Made by a program: the position numbers and the translations under genes. A DNA stretch of 7,143 nucleotides, taken from positions 1-7,143 of the forward strand of contig DAHUZD010000432.1 in assembly GCA_027306745.1 (NCBI GenBank), given 5' to 3'. Numbering within the stretch: position 1 is the stretch's first letter; the number at the start of each line of letters is the position of its first letter. The notes under the pieces were generated by a model. The model worked only from the letters and a program-made list of their open reading frames with translations. It did no database searches and had not been told where the DNA came from. Shown here piece by piece: positions 6,549-7,143 of this stretch. The stretch is from Acidobacteriaceae bacterium. GTDB taxonomy: Bacteria; Acidobacteriota; Terriglobia; Terriglobales; Acidobacteriaceae.

Positions 6549-7143
6549 TCAATCGATGCCGAGTTTGTTCTGCATCTGCTCCAGCGTCAGCCCTTTGGTT
6601 TCCGGGTATATGAACAACACAACAAAAAATTGCAGCGCCATCATCGCCGCAAAAAAATAAAAGGGCGCGGCGGCGTGGTGCAATGCAAACAACGGAAAGA
6701 GACCGGAGATTAAAGCATTGCTGACCCAGTTGGCCGAACTGCCCAGGCTTTGTCCCCGCGCACGTACGCTGGTCGGGAAGACTTCCCCCAGATACACCCA
6801 GACCACCGCGCCCTGTGAGATGGCGAAGAACACAATGTAGCCGATCAAAAGCGCCAGCAGGCTGCCCGCATGGCGGCCGGTTTGGAAGATGATTGCGACC
6901 CATGCCAGGCAAAGCGTCATTCCCACAGCGCCCATCAGCAGCAGAGTTTTTCGTCCCAGCTTATCAATCACCACCATGGCCGCCAAGGTCGCCAGCAGAT
7001 TTGCCAAGCCAACGCAGACCGCCTGCACATCCCCTGAGAGGCGGCTGAAGCCTGCCTGCGCGAAGATGTCATTCAAGTAATACAGAATCGCGTTGATGCC
7101 GGAGAGCTGATTAAAAATTCCAATGGTGACCGCAAGAAAAATT
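6549..7143 (-). CDS. MFS sugar porter, C-terminal half (5' end outside window)
   Basis: This is the last 197 residues of a major facilitator superfamily transporter of the sugar porter family (xylose/glucose/arabinose-proton symporter type), an inner-membrane protein normally about 440-500 residues long. The frame is open to the right edge. The first visible residues are the TM7 signature QLSGINAILYY, so the coding region certainly extends past 7143. TM8 is followed by the loop 8-9 motif DKLGRK. TM10 carries QGAVVWVYLGEVFPTSVRARG, split here as QGAVVWV then YLGEVFP and RARG, the usual E-x-FP-x-x-x-R-x-x-G element. TM11 and TM12 follow, and the protein ends in the diagnostic PETKGLTLEQMQ. TM10 has QGAVVW where many sugar porters have GPVxW, a variant I associate with Bacteroidota and Acidobacteriota homologues. 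The substrate cannot be read from this half. It converges on bcsC with a 4-bp gap. Confidence 0.92.
   Translation of the reverse strand, partial: IFLAVTIGIFNQLSGINAILYYLNDIFAQAGFSRLSGDVQAVCVGLANLLATLAAMVVIDKLGRKTLLLMGAVGMTLCLAWVAIIFQTGRHAGSLLALLIGYIVFFAISQGAVVWVYLGEVFPTSVRARGQSLGSSANWVSNALISGLFPLFALHHAAAPFYFFAAMMALQFFVVLFIYPETKGLTLEQMQNKLGID

Noticed and set aside
6545..6560. Small hairpin (GACATC-AATC-GATGCC) at the convergent junction, considered as a terminator
   Set aside because: The stem is only six pairs with a mismatch or wobble, and neither strand shows a following U tract.
7074..7076. TTG as the start of the MFS gene
   Set aside because: The frame continues upstream to the window edge and encodes the conserved TM7 motif QLSGINAILYY, so the TTG is an internal leucine codon.

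Overview
The window holds two complete or near-complete genes of a bacterial cellulose synthesis (bcs) operon on the plus strand, followed by the 3' half of a convergent sugar-transporter gene on the minus strand. It is coding almost end to end: no RNA gene, mobile element, CRISPR array or convincing terminator is visible. The genes have signal peptides, a periplasmic TPR scaffold and an outer-membrane barrel, so the host is a diderm (Gram-negative-type) bacterium with moderately high GC. The style of the MFS sugar porter (QLSGINAILYY, a QGAVVWVYLGE TM10 motif, RARGQSLGS) together with a bcsB-bcsC arrangement suggests an acidobacterium of the Terriglobia type. That placement is an inference from family resemblance and has not been tested.

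Layout. Positions 1-28 may be the last codons of an upstream gene, probably bcsA, ending in TGA at 26-28. Positions ~66-2381 encode BcsB, the periplasmic, membrane-anchored co-subunit of cellulose synthase. Its true start is uncertain because the frame stays open to the left edge. Positions 2378-6544 encode BcsC, the outer-membrane cellulose secretin, and its ATG overlaps the bcsB stop as ATGA. BcsC is long (1388 residues): signal peptide, long TPR solenoid with an unusual ~112-residue higher-order repeat, a Ser/Thr/Asp-rich linker, and a C-terminal BCSC_C beta barrel. Only 4 bp after the bcsC stop, the convergent MFS sugar porter ends (6549); its N-terminal half lies beyond the right edge.

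How they work together. From the known Bcs pathway, BcsA polymerises UDP-glucose and translocates the glucan across the inner membrane, BcsB guides it through the periplasm, and BcsC carries it through the peptidoglycan zone (TPR part) and the outer membrane (barrel). The usual bcsZ endoglucanase gene is not between bcsB and bcsC. The sugar porter is probably a separate transcription unit with no demonstrated link to cellulose.

Nothing here is a wholly new system. The points most worth a second look are the BcsC super-repeat, the odd 5' end of bcsB, a C8 homopolymer in the bcsC barrel region, and the 4-bp convergent junction.
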